Source of the DNA: Candidatus Babeliales bacterium
GTDB lineage: Bacteria > Babelota > Babeliae > Babelales > JANWKD01
Direction of reading: 5' to 3'
Assembly (NCBI GenBank): GCA_025451595.1
Contig: JANWKD010000066.1
Coordinates: forward strand, 1 to 6,524
DNA length: 6,524 nt
The first letter of the stretch is position 1, and every line of letters begins with the position of its first letter. The position numbers were made by a program, and so were the translations under genes. The notes beneath the pieces were generated by a model. That model did no database searches, was not told where the DNA came from, and saw nothing but the letters and a program-made list of their open reading frames with translations. Positions 5,722-6,524 of the stretch are shown here, one piece after another.

Positions 5722-6524
5722 AATAAATTTTTTTTTATGTTTCTTTTTTTCTATAAGTCAAATATATCCAACTTCAATTCTTCATTTTTTTTCTCTGAAA
5801 AAGATTCAAAAACATCATTTGTTATTGCCTTCCTGGGTGAGTGGTAAGGATTTTTTTAATATATGCCTTATGCAATCGGCAATGATCAATGTTAATGAAT
5901 CAAATGATTATAAAAGAAAAGATTTTTTGGTTCGAGTATTATTGCAAGAAAAAAATACCGATCAAAATTTTGAGTGGAGCTTTGATAATAAGACCGGTTT
6001 TATTATTTGTGATATGAATACAGGAAAGAGATTTCGTTATGAAAAATCCTCTTTACGTATGGAGTCTTTGCAAGGCTCTTTGTATATAAATAAAAAAAAA
6101 CTTCAAGCACCAATAATTAAAATTGAACCAATAAAGAATATGATCTCATTTGAAGGTAAAGAGTATGAGGGTTCGTTTTTATTTGTACAAGAAGAGAGTA
6201 AATACTATCTCATTAATTTACTCAATTTAGAAAATTATATCTATTCAGTATTGGGTTCAGAAAGTTGGCCTGGATGGCCATTGGAAGTAAATAAAGCGTT
6301 TGCAATTGCAAGTCGAAGTTATTTAGCTTCTAAAGTATTAGAGTCTAAAAAGAATAAAGAATGGTATCATATAAAAAATACTAATTTGCATCAAACCTAT
6401 AAGGGTTATCATCAAAGTGCGATTTTAAAAAAAGCGGTAGAAGAGACACAAGGTATGATTCTGGGATACAATAAGAAGCCTATATTGGCGATGTTCGATT
6501 CTTGCTGTGGCAGTATAATTCCAG
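5705..6524 (+). CDS. SpoIID/LytB-type protein, 3'-truncated by the window end
   Basis: An open frame of 273 codons runs off the window. SpoIID proteins are lytic transglycosylases that cut glycan strands stripped of stem peptides, outside the cytoplasmic membrane. They act in spore engulfment in Firmicutes and in septal peptidoglycan remodelling in some non-sporulating bacteria. The N-terminus has a basic start and a hydrophobic run (about 7-20) typical of a signal peptide. FLVRVLL (73-79) matches the family's IRVLL opening strand. The core reads LENYIYSVLGSESWPGWP (about 175-192), with Glu186 in the position of the catalytic Glu, then AFAIASRSYLASK. The second motif begins as MFDSCCGS (263-270), where the family has a Ser/Cys-rich FHSxxGG. 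The ATG at 5705 overlaps the RNase HI gene by 17 bases and has no evident ribosome binding site; no other Met precedes the signal peptide. Its partner amidase is not visible. The missing end prevents judging completeness. Confidence 0.87.
   Translation, partial: MRSVFKINFFLCFFFSISQIYPTSILHFFSLKKIQKHHLLLPSWVSGKDFFNICLMQSAMINVNESNDYKRKDFLVRVLLQEKNTDQNFEWSFDNKTGFIICDMNTGKRFRYEKSSLRMESLQGSLYINKKKLQAPIIKIEPIKNMISFEGKEYEGSFLFVQEESKYYLINLLNLENYIYSVLGSESWPGWPLEVNKAFAIASRSYLASKVLESKKNKEWYHIKNTNLHQTYKGYHQSAILKKAVEETQGMILGYNKKPILAMFDSCCGSIIP

Noticed and set aside
5728..5737. Terminator from the long T run after RNase HI
   Set aside because: There is no stem before the T run, and it lies inside the start of the overlapping SpoIID gene, coding for Phe-rich signal peptide.

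Overview
This window is a bacterial chromosome segment. Gene density is high, with several 4-base ATGA stop/start overlaps. Composition is A+T-rich, and noticeably more so in the right half. Gene content (bacterial PMM/PGM, endonuclease IV, GAPDH, a COG1579 zinc-ribbon protein, RNase HI, a SpoIID-type protein and an exported orphan protein) fits a bacterium with a peptidoglycan-modifying enzyme and a compact genome. The layout is reminiscent of small host-associated lineages such as Candidatus Dependentiae (TM6), but that placement is an inference from style and content. No marker gene here proves it.

Left block (1-3246, + strand): three genes form a tightly coupled operon. They are a phosphomannomutase/phosphoglucomutase of the AlgC type, an AP endonuclease IV with all nine metal ligands, and a glyceraldehyde-3-phosphate dehydrogenase. 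Each junction is an ATGA overlap, so the genes are probably translationally coupled. The first and third act in central sugar metabolism and sugar-nucleotide supply. The middle one is a DNA repair enzyme, an unusual companion. The GAPDH has Ile where NAD-specific enzymes carry an Asp, so its cofactor preference is open.

Middle block (3247-4382): a convergent gene on the - strand encodes an exported protein of unknown function with an imperfect internal repeat. It meets gap with only 9 bases between the stop codons, at an A/T-only hairpin. Beyond it lies a 323-base non-coding stretch with a plausible divergent promoter for that gene, a perfect + strand -10 box, and a roughly 50-base stem-loop that no standard feature explains.

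Right block (4383-6524, + strand): a tRNA with a CAU anticodon, best read as the lysidine-type tRNA-Ile2, sits 43 bases upstream of three overlapping genes. They encode a coiled-coil C4 zinc-ribbon protein (COG1579/CT398/HP0958 family), an RNase HI-family nuclease, and a SpoIID/LytB-type protein cut off by the window end. The RNase HI starts with a QLDIF motif that looks like a sliding-clamp-binding peptide. The SpoIID gene has a signal peptide, the conserved catalytic-Glu region and the start of the cysteine-containing second motif.

I see no mobile element, CRISPR array or phage gene. The most interesting leads are the clamp-binding-like N-terminus of the RNase HI, the GAPDH cofactor-pocket substitution, and the structured intergenic RNA candidate.
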